Assembly: GCA_964546835.1 (NCBI GenBank)
Contig: CAZJKW010000001.1
Location: 1-47,113, forward strand
Source: JAHCHL01 sp964546835
GTDB taxonomy: Bacteria > Armatimonadota > Fimbriimonadia > Fimbriimonadales > ATM1
Length of the DNA: 47,113 bases
Reading direction: 5' to 3'
Positions 24,851-32,440 of this stretch are shown piece by piece. A model generated the notes under the pieces. It was not told where the DNA came from, did not search any database, and saw only the letters and a program-made list of their open reading frames with translations. The position numbers were made by a program, and so were the translations under genes. The number at the start of each line of letters is the position of its first letter. Positions within the stretch are counted from its first letter, which is position 1.

Positions 24851-26217
24851 CCGCAATTGAGTTGATTGCTGAAGCAACGAAAGACACGAAGTGGAAGAAC
24901 CGAGTTTATTTGGTTGGAGGGTCGGTGCGTGATGAGTTGTTAGGAATTGAGAACTCCGGTGATTACGATTTGGTGGTTGAAGGCGACGCGCTGTCGGTTG
25001 CAAAATTATTGAAACAAAAAAAGTTGACTTCAATTTCGCCGGTCATTTATCCGCGATTCGGGACCGCGATGGTGTTGGTTGAAGGTTCGAGAATTGAACT
25101 TGCATCGGCGAGATCTGAATCTTATGAATCCGAAAGCAGAAAACCGAAAACAAAGCCGGCCACTTTAAAGGAGGATATGTTGAGGCGAGATTTTACGATA
25201 AATGCGCTTGCCAAGAATATTCATTCCGGTGAATTATTGGATTTGTTAGGGGTAGGATTACGTGACTTAAGAAAGAGAATTTTAAGAACCCCTTTGGAGC
25301 CATCGGCAACGTTTCGAGACGATCCTCTCAGAATGCTACGTGCCATTAGGTTCAAAAATCGTTTTGATTTTGTGCCTGCGCCGGGTTTGTTGGAAGCGAT
25401 TAATGCGGAAAGTCATCGGCTGAAAATCATCAGTTTTGAGCGAATTCGTGATGAGTTTATTAAGATGCTGTTTCACTTTTCCGCTACGAAAAGTTTGGAA
25501 GATTTGTTAAACACGGGATTGCTGAAAAATTTCATACCCGAATTGATTGAAGGTGTGGGAGTCGAGCAAGGTGAATATCACTCGAAAGATGTTTGGGGAC
25601 ACACTCTTGATGTGATTAATCAGATTGTTTACATGTTATCGGGTAGCGATGAAGAAGATTTAGTTGTTCTGTTTTCCTGCTTGTTTCATGATATTGCCAA
25701 ACCGAGAACTAAGTCAGTTGAAGCAGGGGGTCGCATTCGTTTTATTGGACATGAAAAGGTTGGAGAAGAAATGGCGGTCTTGATTTGTAAGCGACTACGA
25801 CTTAATCGTTTTCAAGGATTAGCAATTGGGAAACTCGTTAGAAACCATATGAGATTGGGTTCAGCGATTCCTTTTACTTTGTCTGCAGCACGAAGGCTCG
25901 TAAGAGAGATGGGCTCATTAACGGAACCACTCTTAAGACTTTGCGAGGCTGATGCAAACGCTGTCGGAAAAATTAGCAAAGGTATTGATTTTTCGGATGT
26001 GAGAGGAAAAATTGAAGCGATTGGACATCAAAGCAGTGTGTTAAGGTTGGAGTCGCCGCTAAGTGGAAACGAGATTATGAAGGCACTAAAAATTCCATCT
26101 GGAAAACTTGTTGGCGAGCTAAAAACGAAATTAACAGAAGCAGTTTTGGACGGCAAAATTAAGTCAGGAGACAAAAACAGTGCCTTGAAACTTCTGAAAA
26201 AGATTCAAGGCACTTAG
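24847..26217 (+). CDS. cca: CCA-adding tRNA nucleotidyltransferase (class II, with HD domain)
   Basis: It builds or repairs the 3' CCA end of tRNAs. The head has GGSVRDELLG and the catalytic DYD (residues about 23-41). Next are the RRDFTINALA motif, the FRDDPLRMLRAIRF neck motif and the nucleotide-selecting region. An HD phosphohydrolase-like domain follows, with GHTLDV, LFHDIAKP and GHEKVGEE. Length (456) suits the HD-containing group. It is translationally coupled to the upstream flavoprotein gene. The last 13 codons encode half of a bidirectional terminator. Since the tRNA at the window start already encodes CCA, the enzyme would serve repair for that tRNA. Confidence 0.95.
   Translation: MTAIELIAEATKDTKWKNRVYLVGGSVRDELLGIENSGDYDLVVEGDALSVAKLLKQKKLTSISPVIYPRFGTAMVLVEGSRIELASARSESYESESRKPKTKPATLKEDMLRRDFTINALAKNIHSGELLDLLGVGLRDLRKRILRTPLEPSATFRDDPLRMLRAIRFKNRFDFVPAPGLLEAINAESHRLKIISFERIRDEFIKMLFHFSATKSLEDLLNTGLLKNFIPELIEGVGVEQGEYHSKDVWGHTLDVINQIVYMLSGSDEEDLVVLFSCLFHDIAKPRTKSVEAGGRIRFIGHEKVGEEMAVLICKRLRLNRFQGLAIGKLVRNHMRLGSAIPFTLSAARRLVREMGSLTEPLLRLCEADANAVGKISKGIDFSDVRGKIEAIGHQSSVLRLESPLSGNEIMKALKIPSGKLVGELKTKLTEAVLDGKIKSGDKNSALKLLKKIQGT
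26179..26214. terminator. Bidirectional terminator inside the 3' end of cca
   Basis: AGTGCCTTGAA (26179-26189) and TTCAAGGCACT (26204-26214) are a perfect 11-bp inverted repeat with a 14-nt loop. On the minus strand the stem is followed by G and five T, a canonical terminator for the Bax-inhibitor gene. On the plus strand a T-rich tract follows. The whole stem-loop is coding sequence of cca. Confidence 0.8.
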
Positions 26218-26224
26218 TTCTTGT

Positions 26225-26965
26225 TTATCTTCGAAGTTTTGCCAACAGTCGCAAAACTTCAATGTACAGCCAAATGATAGTGATTAGAAGTCCGAAAGCG
26301 GCGAACCACTCAACATATTTCGGGGCTTGTCTGACGGCTCCTTGATCTATAAATTCGAAATCAAGGAACAGGTTTAAACAAGCCAACACGATGACGAACA
26401 AACTAAATGCTATTCCAATCGGTCCGCTTTCATGAATGAAAGGGATTTGAATGCCGGCAAAATGCAGACCGAAATTGACAAGATAAAGAAGCATCACAGC
26501 ACCCGTTGCCGCGAAAATTCCAAACCTCCATTTGTCATTCAGTTTGATAAGACCAGAACGATAAATCAGCAACATGGACATCACAATCATCAAGGTCAAA
26601 AGTACCGCTTGCAACACAATTCCGCTGTATTTGCCTTCGTACATAGCAGAAATTCCGCCGATTGCGAGACCTTCAACAACAGCATATATTGGAGCTGTGA
26701 TCGGTGCCCACTCTTGCTTGAAGGCAGTAGCAATTGCCAAAACAACGCCGCCGATGCAGCCACCAATAACCCATGGATAGACTGCTTGGGGTCCGCTTTG
26801 AACATACATCCACCAGGTGAACATTGCCGAAGCGGCGACCACCAAGACGAGCATGATGGTTTTGTTAAGGGCACCATTAACGGTCATAGCGTCCGGCCTT
26901 CTTAGGCCTGCTGCCGTGAAGTGGTGCAATGACTTCTCACTCAAAAATGGATTTGAACTTGCCAT
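26225..26965 (-). CDS. Bax inhibitor-1 / YccA-family membrane protein
   Basis: From the ATG at 26965 (MASSNPF) the protein has 246 residues. An upstream TTG in the same frame is unlikely. It has about seven membrane helices after a 40-residue soluble N-terminus, with the family segments EGLAIGGISAMYEGKYSGIVLQAVLLT and a final DFEFIDQGAVRQAPKYVEWFAAFGLLITIIWLY. The DFEFID...AP.Y.EW pattern is typical of the BI-1/YccA group COG4760; conserved acidic residues in the last helices form a proton or calcium switch in structural studies of relatives. Function in bacteria is poorly known. The gene ends 8 nt from the convergent cca stop. Confidence 0.9.
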   Translation of the reverse strand: MASSNPFLSEKSLHHFTAAGLRRPDAMTVNGALNKTIMLVLVVAASAMFTWWMYVQSGPQAVYPWVIGGCIGGVVLAIATAFKQEWAPITAPIYAVVEGLAIGGISAMYEGKYSGIVLQAVLLTLMIVMSMLLIYRSGLIKLNDKWRFGIFAATGAVMLLYLVNFGLHFAGIQIPFIHESGPIGIAFSLFVIVLACLNLFLDFEFIDQGAVRQAPKYVEWFAAFGLLITIIWLYIEVLRLLAKLRR

Positions 26966-27040
26966 AGTCGTACCTATAGGATACAACGAATGGAAAGAAG
27001 ATTAAGGTTTCAATCGAAAATGCCGAAAATTTGACTTAAG

Positions 27041-27454
27041 ATGGCAAAGAGAACCAGTCGGGCAGCAGAGGACCAAAGCGGTCAATTTGGGGCAGATGAG
27101 AAAAGGCAGTCTGAAAGACATCCATTCTATGAGTTGGGAATGCTTTGGAGTGCTAAGGGAGAAGCGAGCACTCGTTTGGGGTCGGCCATGGTGACGAACG
27201 TCAGTATTGGCGGCGTCCAGGTTCGGACGAAGCACCCCGCAAAGAAAGATGACTCCATTGTGTTGGAGTTAGGTACAGACGATGGCCCGGTTTTCTTACC
27301 CGGTGGGGTTCGATACTCAAGAAACGGACATGCAGATGGGTCTTACACCTTAGGGGTTAAGTTTCAACCTGAAACGAAAGAGGACCGACAAGCATTGGCT
27401 CAATTTGTTTTGGGTTTTAAAGACAAGATTTTTGAAACAGAATTGATTAACTAA
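27041..27454 (+). CDS. PilZ domain protein (putative c-di-GMP receptor)
   Basis: The 137-residue protein is a single PilZ domain after a 20-residue tail. The c-di-GMP motifs are present: RxxxR in RQSERHPF near residues 22-26 and N-x-S-x-x-G in NVSIGG near residues 54-59. It would be a stand-alone adaptor linking c-di-GMP to an unknown target, for example motility or envelope processes. The binding residues look intact. No cyclase, phosphodiesterase or pilus gene is nearby. Its TAA stop overlaps the pyrG stop by 4 nt (CTAA). Confidence 0.88.
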   Translation: MAKRTSRAAEDQSGQFGADEKRQSERHPFYELGMLWSAKGEASTRLGSAMVTNVSIGGVQVRTKHPAKKDDSIVLELGTDDGPVFLPGGVRYSRNGHADGSYTLGVKFQPETKEDRQALAQFVLGFKDKIFETELIN

Positions 27455-27467
27455 TTTTGTGTTTCAA
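27432..27467. terminator. Candidate bidirectional hairpin over the PilZ/pyrG stops
   Basis: TTGAAACA (27432-27439) and TGTTTCAA (27460-27467) are perfect arms; AATT/AATT can extend pairing inside. The overlapping stop codons lie in the loop. AT-rich and without a clean T-run, so only a possible terminator. Confidence 0.4.
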
Positions 27468-29097
27468 CAGCAATTTTGTTTGACTTAGATTTTGATTGAA
27501 ACTCAATTGCAGCGCCGACTAATCCAGAAAACAGTGGGTGCGGTCGGTTAGGTCTGCTTTTGAATTCCGGGTGTGCTTGAGTACCGATAAAGAAGGGGTG
27601 TTCGGTTGCTTCAACAATTTCGACTAAACGATAATCAGGCGAAACTCCACTACAAATCAGTCCTGATGCAGCGAGTGTTTCTCGATAATCATTATTAAAT
27701 TCATATCGGTGGCGGTGTCTGTCATAAATTCTTTTCGAATCAAAAAGTTTTGCTGCCAAACTTCCCGCTGTTAAATTGCATGGATAACTGCCAAGGCGCA
27801 TTGTGCCGCCTTTTTCAGCGACTCCTTTTTGGTCAGGTAACAAATGGATAACTGGGTTCGGCGTATCGGCGTCAATCTCTGTTGAGTTTGCATTTGGAAG
27901 TTCGCAAACATTTCTTGCATATTCAACGACGGCTAATTGCATTCCGTAACAAATCCCTAAAAACGGCAATTTGTTCTCTCTTGCATACTGTATTGCGGAA
28001 ATTTTTCCTTCAATGCCGCGACCGCCAAATCCCGGTGCAACGATAAGGCCGTCAACATCTTTTAAGAAATCTTCAGGTTTGCCGGCTTCAACGGCACTTG
28101 ATTCGACCCAAACCCGTTCAATTTTGGCTTCGTGTGCGATGCCGCCATGTGTTAGTGCTTCGTCAATGGATTTGTAAGCATCCCCGTTTTCGGTGTACTT
28201 TCCAACTATTGCAATTTTGCATTTTCTTTTTGGTTGTTTTAATATAGAAACGATGCGGCGCCATTCTTCTAAATTGGAATCGTTTTCTGCAAGTTGTAAT
28301 CGCCTCATTACGTAGTCTGAAACACCGGCATCTTCGTAAATTAGCGGTATTTCATAAATCGTGTCGGCGGTCATGGATTCTACAACGGCGTTGGGTTCCA
28401 CATCGCAGAACAGAGAAATTTTTTGCTTAATTTCATCGCTCATCGGCAATTCAGTTCTGCAAATTAATAAATCAGGTGCGATTCCGATTTCGCGAAGTTT
28501 TACGACACTGTGTTGTGTCGGTTTTGTTTTGATTTCTCCCCATGGTCCGACTTGCGGAACGAATGTGACATGAACATAGAGAGTGTTTTCTGCTCCGACT
28601 TCTTTACGAATTTGCCGAATGGCTTCCAAAAAGGGGAGCCCTTCAATATCGCCAACGGTTCCGCCGATTTCTGCAATTACAACATCTGCATCGTCCACTT
28701 GTCCGACCGCGTAAATCCTCTCTTTAATTTCGTTGGTGATGTGCGGAATGACTTGAACGGTTGCTCCGAGATAATCACCTCTTCGTTCTTTTTCAATGAC
28801 GCTTCGGTAAACAGAACCGGTTGTTACACTACTGGCACCGGTGCAATTGACATCCATAAATCGTTCGTAATGTCCGAGATCTAAATCGGTCTCGGCTCCA
28901 TCTTCAGTTACGAAAACTTCACCATGCTGATACGGATTCATTGTTCCAGCATCAACGTTGATGTAAGGGTCTAACTTGACAGGGGCAACAGAAAAGCCGC
29001 GATTCCGAAGAAGGCGGCCCAAACTTGCGGTGGCGATGCCTTTGCCGATTGAACTTACGACGCCGCCTGTTACGAAGATGAATTTGCGCTGTTTCAA
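27451..29097 (-). CDS. pyrG: CTP synthase
   Basis: It makes CTP from UTP with ATP and glutamine. The 548-residue protein has the usual two parts. The synthetase domain contains FVTGGVVSSIGKGIATASLGRLL, DPYINVDAGTMNPYQHGEVFVTEDGAETDLDLGHYERF and TVGDIEGLPFLEAIRQ. The class I glutamine amidotransferase contains PGFGGRGIEGKI and the nucleophile GICYGMQ, with HPEF supplying the histidine. All key residues are present. It starts with TTG, with AAGGG 6 nt upstream; no ATG is suitable. The leader has a TATAAT box and a two-copy 45-bp repeat, which might regulate it. Confidence 0.97.
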   Translation of the reverse strand: MKQRKFIFVTGGVVSSIGKGIATASLGRLLRNRGFSVAPVKLDPYINVDAGTMNPYQHGEVFVTEDGAETDLDLGHYERFMDVNCTGASSVTTGSVYRSVIEKERRGDYLGATVQVIPHITNEIKERIYAVGQVDDADVVIAEIGGTVGDIEGLPFLEAIRQIRKEVGAENTLYVHVTFVPQVGPWGEIKTKPTQHSVVKLREIGIAPDLLICRTELPMSDEIKQKISLFCDVEPNAVVESMTADTIYEIPLIYEDAGVSDYVMRRLQLAENDSNLEEWRRIVSILKQPKRKCKIAIVGKYTENGDAYKSIDEALTHGGIAHEAKIERVWVESSAVEAGKPEDFLKDVDGLIVAPGFGGRGIEGKISAIQYARENKLPFLGICYGMQLAVVEYARNVCELPNANSTEIDADTPNPVIHLLPDQKGVAEKGGTMRLGSYPCNLTAGSLAAKLFDSKRIYDRHRHRYEFNNDYRETLAASGLICSGVSPDYRLVEIVEATEHPFFIGTQAHPEFKSRPNRPHPLFSGLVGAAIEFQSKSKSNKIAVETQN

Positions 29098-29112
29098 TAT
29101 CAGCCCTTGCTC

Positions 29113-29118
29113 ATTATA
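29113..29118 (-). promoter_or_regulatory. Candidate -10 box for pyrG
   Basis: A perfect TATAAT on the minus strand. The implied transcript start near 29106 leaves a leader of about 10 nt that would cut into the AAGGG ribosome binding site, and no good -35 is visible, so a farther promoter may be the main one. Confidence 0.35.
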
Positions 29119-29130
29119 CAGTGTCTAACT

Positions 29131-29220
29131 CCCGGTATTCCTTCCATCAGCAAGTGTGCTGACAGCATACTTACTTACGGTATTAGAACTAACAGCAAGA
29201 CTGCTAACGGTAGCACTGCC
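29131..29220. repeat. Two-copy imperfect 45-bp tandem repeat upstream of pyrG
   Basis: Copies 29131-29175 and 29176-29220 share CGGTATT (29133, 29178) and CAGCAAG (29148, 29193) at exactly 45-bp spacing. Each copy has a small hairpin (CAGCA-AGTG-TGCTG and AGCA-AGAC-TGCT). It lies between pyrG and the micro-ORF, in the 5' leader side of pyrG. The period is 15 codons; a minus-strand frame (29232-29125) stays open through it but has no start codon. Confidence 0.55.
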
Positions 29221-29321
29221 AGACTTATTTCATTTCTATCACTATTAGCAGGTTTCGAATGTTAAATGATAGGCACTTAACGGAAAAACCACATTGCGAG
29301 ACCCTTGAGGAGGATAGAATA

Positions 29322-29414
29322 ATGTGGTACACGATAGTTGCAATCACTGTAGCCGGAGCAGCCTTAGCCGGTGCGTACAGTTTGTTGAAAGATTCTTTGG
29401 CAGACCTCTGGTAA
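29322..29414 (+). CDS. 30-residue membrane micro-protein
   Basis: ATG at 29322 is preceded by an excellent ribosome binding site, GAGGAGG, at about 9 nt spacing. The 30-codon frame encodes one hydrophobic helix (YTIVAITVAGAALAGAYSLL) with a short amphipathic, acidic tail KDSLADLW. It fits small single-span proteins that adjust a membrane partner, or a toxin-like peptide, but no family is recognised. It lies alone in a 380-bp gap between pyrG and the Nudix gene, followed by a strong GC-rich hairpin at 29444-29470. The ribosome binding site and hydrophobic pattern are the only evidence. Confidence 0.6.
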   Translation: MWYTIVAITVAGAALAGAYSLLKDSLADLW

Positions 29415-29443
29415 TTCGGGGCACACCCGCCGTGCCTCTCGCT

Positions 29444-29470
29444 CGCGGGCTGGCTTAGGGCCGGCCCGCG
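29444..29470 (+). terminator. Strong GC-rich hairpin after the micro-ORF
   Basis: CGCGGGCTGGC (29444-29454) pairs with GCCGGCCCGCG (29460-29470), 11 bp with one G-U, loop TTAGG. On the plus strand ATGCTGTTTT follows, so it is a plausible terminator of the micro-ORF transcript. It also lies 9 nt beyond the stop of the convergent Nudix gene. It stands out as GC-rich against its surroundings. Confidence 0.6.
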
Positions 29471-29478
29471 ATGCTGTT

Positions 29479-29940
29479 TTATCGAGACAACACTTCTTTG
29501 GAGTACGCGAACAACTGTTCGAACAGCGGGTTCCAAATGTGATAAACGTTTGGTAAGTTTTCAATAGAGACTTGTTGTCGGTCGCTGGATTCGCTGTGTG
29601 GCGGAATTTCGAGCCAGTCGTCAACTTCTCCCACGAACACCTCCGCCCATCTTACGGATTTGGGTTCGGTTATACGGTAACAGCCCAAATAAGTGACGTT
29701 CTTGGCCTTAACTCCGATTTCTTCGTAGGTTTCTCGAAGGGCAGCCGATAAGCCATCTTCGCCCGGCTCAAGGCGCCCGCTCGGAATGCTCCAGCCGCGA
29801 CCCGGAATGTATGCAATCACGGCTTCGTCTCCGTTCCAAACGAACATCATTGCCGCGAATGGACGAAAGGGCGGTCTTTCTGGTGCCGGCCAAAACTCAA
29901 GTTGTTTTTTGTTCCAATGCGAGGCAGGAAACTTCCTCAT
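29479..29940 (-). CDS. Nudix hydrolase
   Basis: The 153-residue protein has a complete Nudix box, GRLEPGEDGLSAALRETYEEIGV (residues about 55-77), matching Gx5Ex7REUxEExGU, so the Mg-binding glutamates are present. It hydrolyses some nucleoside diphosphate linked to another moiety; the substrate cannot be read from sequence. Its ATG overlaps the stop of signal peptidase I as ATGA, so the two are translationally coupled. Confidence 0.93.
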   Translation of the reverse strand: MRKFPASHWNKKQLEFWPAPERPPFRPFAAMMFVWNGDEAVIAYIPGRGWSIPSGRLEPGEDGLSAALRETYEEIGVKAKNVTYLGCYRITEPKSVRWAEVFVGEVDDWLEIPPHSESSDRQQVSIENLPNVYHIWNPLFEQLFAYSKEVLSR

Positions 29941-30407
29941 CTTTCGATAACTTTGCCCAAGATTTGGCCGTTTGGAACCGGACCGAAGGAGCGACTGTCC
30001 TCGCTCACTGCGGCATTGTCTCCGAGTACATAGACGTGTCCTTCAGGAACGACAAACTTGCCCTTGGTGAAATCCCAATCTTTTGGTTGATTGGAGAAAT
30101 CAACCGAATCACCCTCCAATGCGTAGACACGTTTTACGAGGTATTCGCCCGGTTTTTCGCCCTTTATAACGATAATGTCTCCCTTATTGATGGATACCAG
30201 CCAGAGGGCCTTGCAGACCAAAATATGGTCACCGTTTTTCAGGGTGTTTTCCATGGAATTGCCCTGAACCACAACCGTTTGAAAATTCAAAAAGAAAAAG
30301 AGCAGAAAGAGCATTACCAGGAGCAAAACGACCAAGAACCCTGTGCGCGCAACGGGTTTTAGGCCCTTCTTCTTGGCGGTGGGTGGTTTAGACAGATCGA
30401 ATTCCAT
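29937..30407 (-). CDS. lepB: Signal peptidase I
   Basis: A membrane serine protease that removes signal peptides from exported proteins, of which this window has many. The 156-residue protein has one N-terminal membrane helix (residues about 23-42). The catalytic Ser is in QGNSMENTLKNGD, the catalytic Lys in YLVKRVYALEGD, and box E is GHVYVLGDNAAVSEDSRSFGPVP. The size matches the compact Gram-positive type rather than E. coli LepB. It heads a two-gene unit with the Nudix gene and diverges from DUF4446. Confidence 0.95.
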   Translation of the reverse strand: MEFDLSKPPTAKKKGLKPVARTGFLVVLLLVMLFLLFFFLNFQTVVVQGNSMENTLKNGDHILVCKALWLVSINKGDIIVIKGEKPGEYLVKRVYALEGDSVDFSNQPKDWDFTKGKFVVPEGHVYVLGDNAAVSEDSRSFGPVPNGQILGKVIER

Positions 30408-30417
30408 GCTCGGTAGA

Positions 30418-30954
30418 ATGTGGTTAAGTTTGGTTCGGTTTTGCCGGTTACCAAATGTTAGCCGAATCGTGCCGATTTCAACCGTTGCTTTGTGGTGCCT
30501 TGTGGTAGGGGCTTATCTGTTCCTGCTGTATCTGGTTATGCGTCAAAAGCGAAACATGAGCGCAATTGACGAGTTACTCAAAGGTTCCGACGGAAGCCGT
30601 TTGGAGCCGCTTTTGGTTGAACATATGAGGTCAAAAGCCGCTTTGCAGTCCAATTGCGATGAACTTCGCAAGAGGGTGGATGACCTGGAACGAGAAGCAT
30701 TGAGACAAGTCGGCAATATTGGAATCATCCGCTACAACGCATTTGAGGAAGTCGGTGGCGATCAAAGTTTTGTGCTCGCATTGATTAATGAAGTCGGAGA
30801 CGGTGTTGTTGTAAACAGCATCACCGCCAGGTCTCAAACAAAAGTTTATGCAAAGGTATTGAGAAAGGGGGTTTGCGAGCAGCCACTAAGCCCTGAAGAA
30901 GCGCAAGCCCTTAATAAAGCCAAATCAAGGCGCCAAACAGCGGTGGATGCATGA
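30418..30954 (+). CDS. DUF4446 membrane-anchored protein
   Basis: The family core is clear: LEPLLVEHMRSKAAL, a coiled-coil segment, then IIRYNAFEEVGGDQSFVLALINEVGDGVVVNSI, TKVYAKVL and LSPEEAQALNKA. One membrane helix (VALWCLVVGAYLFLLYLV) precedes it. The function is unknown; relatives occur mostly in Firmicutes and other Terrabacteria. ATGs at 30406 and 30418 are both possible; the earlier one overlaps the lepB start codon. The sigma factor gene overlaps its stop as ATGA, so it may be linked to that signalling system. Confidence 0.88.
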   Translation: MWLSLVRFCRLPNVSRIVPISTVALWCLVVGAYLFLLYLVMRQKRNMSAIDELLKGSDGSRLEPLLVEHMRSKAALQSNCDELRKRVDDLEREALRQVGNIGIIRYNAFEEVGGDQSFVLALINEVGDGVVVNSITARSQTKVYAKVLRKGVCEQPLSPEEAQALNKAKSRRQTAVDA

Positions 30955-31544
30955 GTGGCGCATCAGCCGAAGATTTAAGACTGATTGAAATGAGTCTTAA
31001 GGGTGACCGCGACGCTCTGGACCAGTTGGTGCGGAAATACCAACCGCGAGCTTATCAGTTTGCTTTTCGGCTAACCGGAGATCCGGATTCGGCTTCAGAT
31101 TTGACTGCAGAGGCATTTGTTCGGGCCTATAACAATTTGCATCGGTTTAGACAGGAAAGCCAGTTCAGCACATGGTTGTTTAGGATTTTGACCAATTGTT
31201 TTCTTGACACCAAGAAAAAGGAAAAACTTCGCAAGCACCAGAGTTTGGAGGATTTGGTTACCACTGAAGACGGCGAAGTTGAGAGGCAGTTTGAGAGTCA
31301 AGATGAGAGTCCGCTTGAGGTTGCCGAAGGCGAAGAGCGTAACCGGATTTTGAGTAAGGCCATTCGGAAACTGCCCGATTACCAGAGGGCAATGATTGTG
31401 ATGTACCACATTGAAATGCTGAGTTATGAGGAGATTGCAGCGAACTTGGATTTGCCGATTGGAACCGTCAAAAGCCGGCTTAACAGGGCGAGGTTGGCTC
31501 TCAGAGAACTGTTGGAACCGGTTCAGGAACTTTTTGGAGCATGA
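30951..31544 (+). CDS. ECF-type RNA polymerase sigma factor
   Basis: The 197-residue protein has region 2 (LVRKYQPRAYQFAFRLTGDPDSASDLTAEAFVRAYNNLHRFR, then STWLFRILTNCFLDTKKK). An acidic linker with an Asp/Glu-rich stretch follows, then region 4 (LPDYQRAMIVMYHIEMLSYEEIAANLDLPIGTVKSRLNRARLALRELL) for -35 recognition. Length and absence of region 3 are typical of ECF sigma factors. The downstream gene encodes its likely anti-sigma factor, and the upstream DUF4446 gene is translationally coupled to it. Confidence 0.95.
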   Translation: MSGASAEDLRLIEMSLKGDRDALDQLVRKYQPRAYQFAFRLTGDPDSASDLTAEAFVRAYNNLHRFRQESQFSTWLFRILTNCFLDTKKKEKLRKHQSLEDLVTTEDGEVERQFESQDESPLEVAEGEERNRILSKAIRKLPDYQRAMIVMYHIEMLSYEEIAANLDLPIGTVKSRLNRARLALRELLEPVQELFGA

Positions 31545-31579
31545 AAAGGTCAAACTCGAATAGGTTTGAGTGAATTAGA

Positions 31580-32440
31580 ATGAACCACGAACAAGCAAGA
31601 GAGTTATTCAGCGATTTGCATGAAGGATCCTTATCGGGGGCTTTACTGCAAAAGACTGAGCGTTATTTGGCCGAAAACCCTGATTTAAAGCGGGAGTTTG
31701 AGTCTTTTTGTTCGATGTTCGAGGGACTTCCAAGTTCAATGCCTGAGGTAGTTATGCCGGCCGGGCTGCACGAAGAAATTTCGCGGAGATTGGATAAAGA
31801 GATTTGGGAAAAGAAACGAAACAGTCCCGCTCGCTTCAACTGGTTAAGATTGTTTGCTTACGGTGCTGCTGCTGCAAGCGTGGGTGTGATTTCACTCATC
31901 GGAATTGCAAAGTTTACAAACACGGAGACGGTTGCTGCCGGACCCGGTATTGAGTTGCGAAATCAGAAGCCGACATTGCTGATGGTCGATCGGCAGATTC
32001 GACTCTCGTATAAAGCGAATCAACCTGTTTCGATGGAGATTTTTGAAGATAGCCCTGAAAGAAACCAACTTCCTCCAACAGGTTCTCAATTGATTCGGTC
32101 TGAGAAGTTGTTGGCACTTGAACAAGTAAACGTTCCTTTGCAAAGCACGAGTGAGTATTCGGCAATCGTTTGGGCGAAGTTCGGAACGGACGTCGTGGGA
32201 TTTGTGTTGCCGGGTCAAACGCAATTGGATGAAATTGGGGCATTTAGCGGAAAAGTTGTGGATGGACTGAAGTTAATCTGCGATAAGTTTGGTATTCCTA
32301 TTCAAATAGAAGCCGGTGCATTGGAGCCGGTTAGCGGAAGAAACTTTAAGGGACTTAGTATGCAGGCCGGATTGGAACATTTGCTCGAAGGCACAGGATT
32401 AAAGGCAACGGAAAAAGACGGCGTTATTTTTGTGAATTAA
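31580..32440 (+). CDS. Membrane anti-sigma factor with a C-terminal STN/FecR-like domain
   Basis: The N-terminal 60 residues resemble the anti-sigma helix bundle (ELFSDLHEGSLSGALLQKTERYLAENPDLKREFESF) but lack the zinc HxxxCxxC motif. One membrane helix lies at residues about 90-110. The outer part ends in a domain at residues 222-286 (GKVVDGLKLICDKFGIPIQIE, GLSMQAGLEHLLEGTGLKATEKDGVIFV) with the pattern of STN or the FecR C-terminal DUF4974. FecR proteins pass a signal from an outer-membrane receptor to an ECF sigma factor. No TonB-dependent receptor is adjacent here. It starts 35 nt after the sigma factor gene. Confidence 0.82.
   Translation: MNHEQARELFSDLHEGSLSGALLQKTERYLAENPDLKREFESFCSMFEGLPSSMPEVVMPAGLHEEISRRLDKEIWEKKRNSPARFNWLRLFAYGAAAASVGVISLIGIAKFTNTETVAAGPGIELRNQKPTLLMVDRQIRLSYKANQPVSMEIFEDSPERNQLPPTGSQLIRSEKLLALEQVNVPLQSTSEYSAIVWAKFGTDVVGFVLPGQTQLDEIGAFSGKVVDGLKLICDKFGIPIQIEAGALEPVSGRNFKGLSMQAGLEHLLEGTGLKATEKDGVIFVN

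Noticed and set aside
29125..29232. Open minus-strand frame through the 45-bp repeat as a gene
   Set aside because: No start codon, bounded by stops, only about 35 codons; kept as a repeat observation instead.
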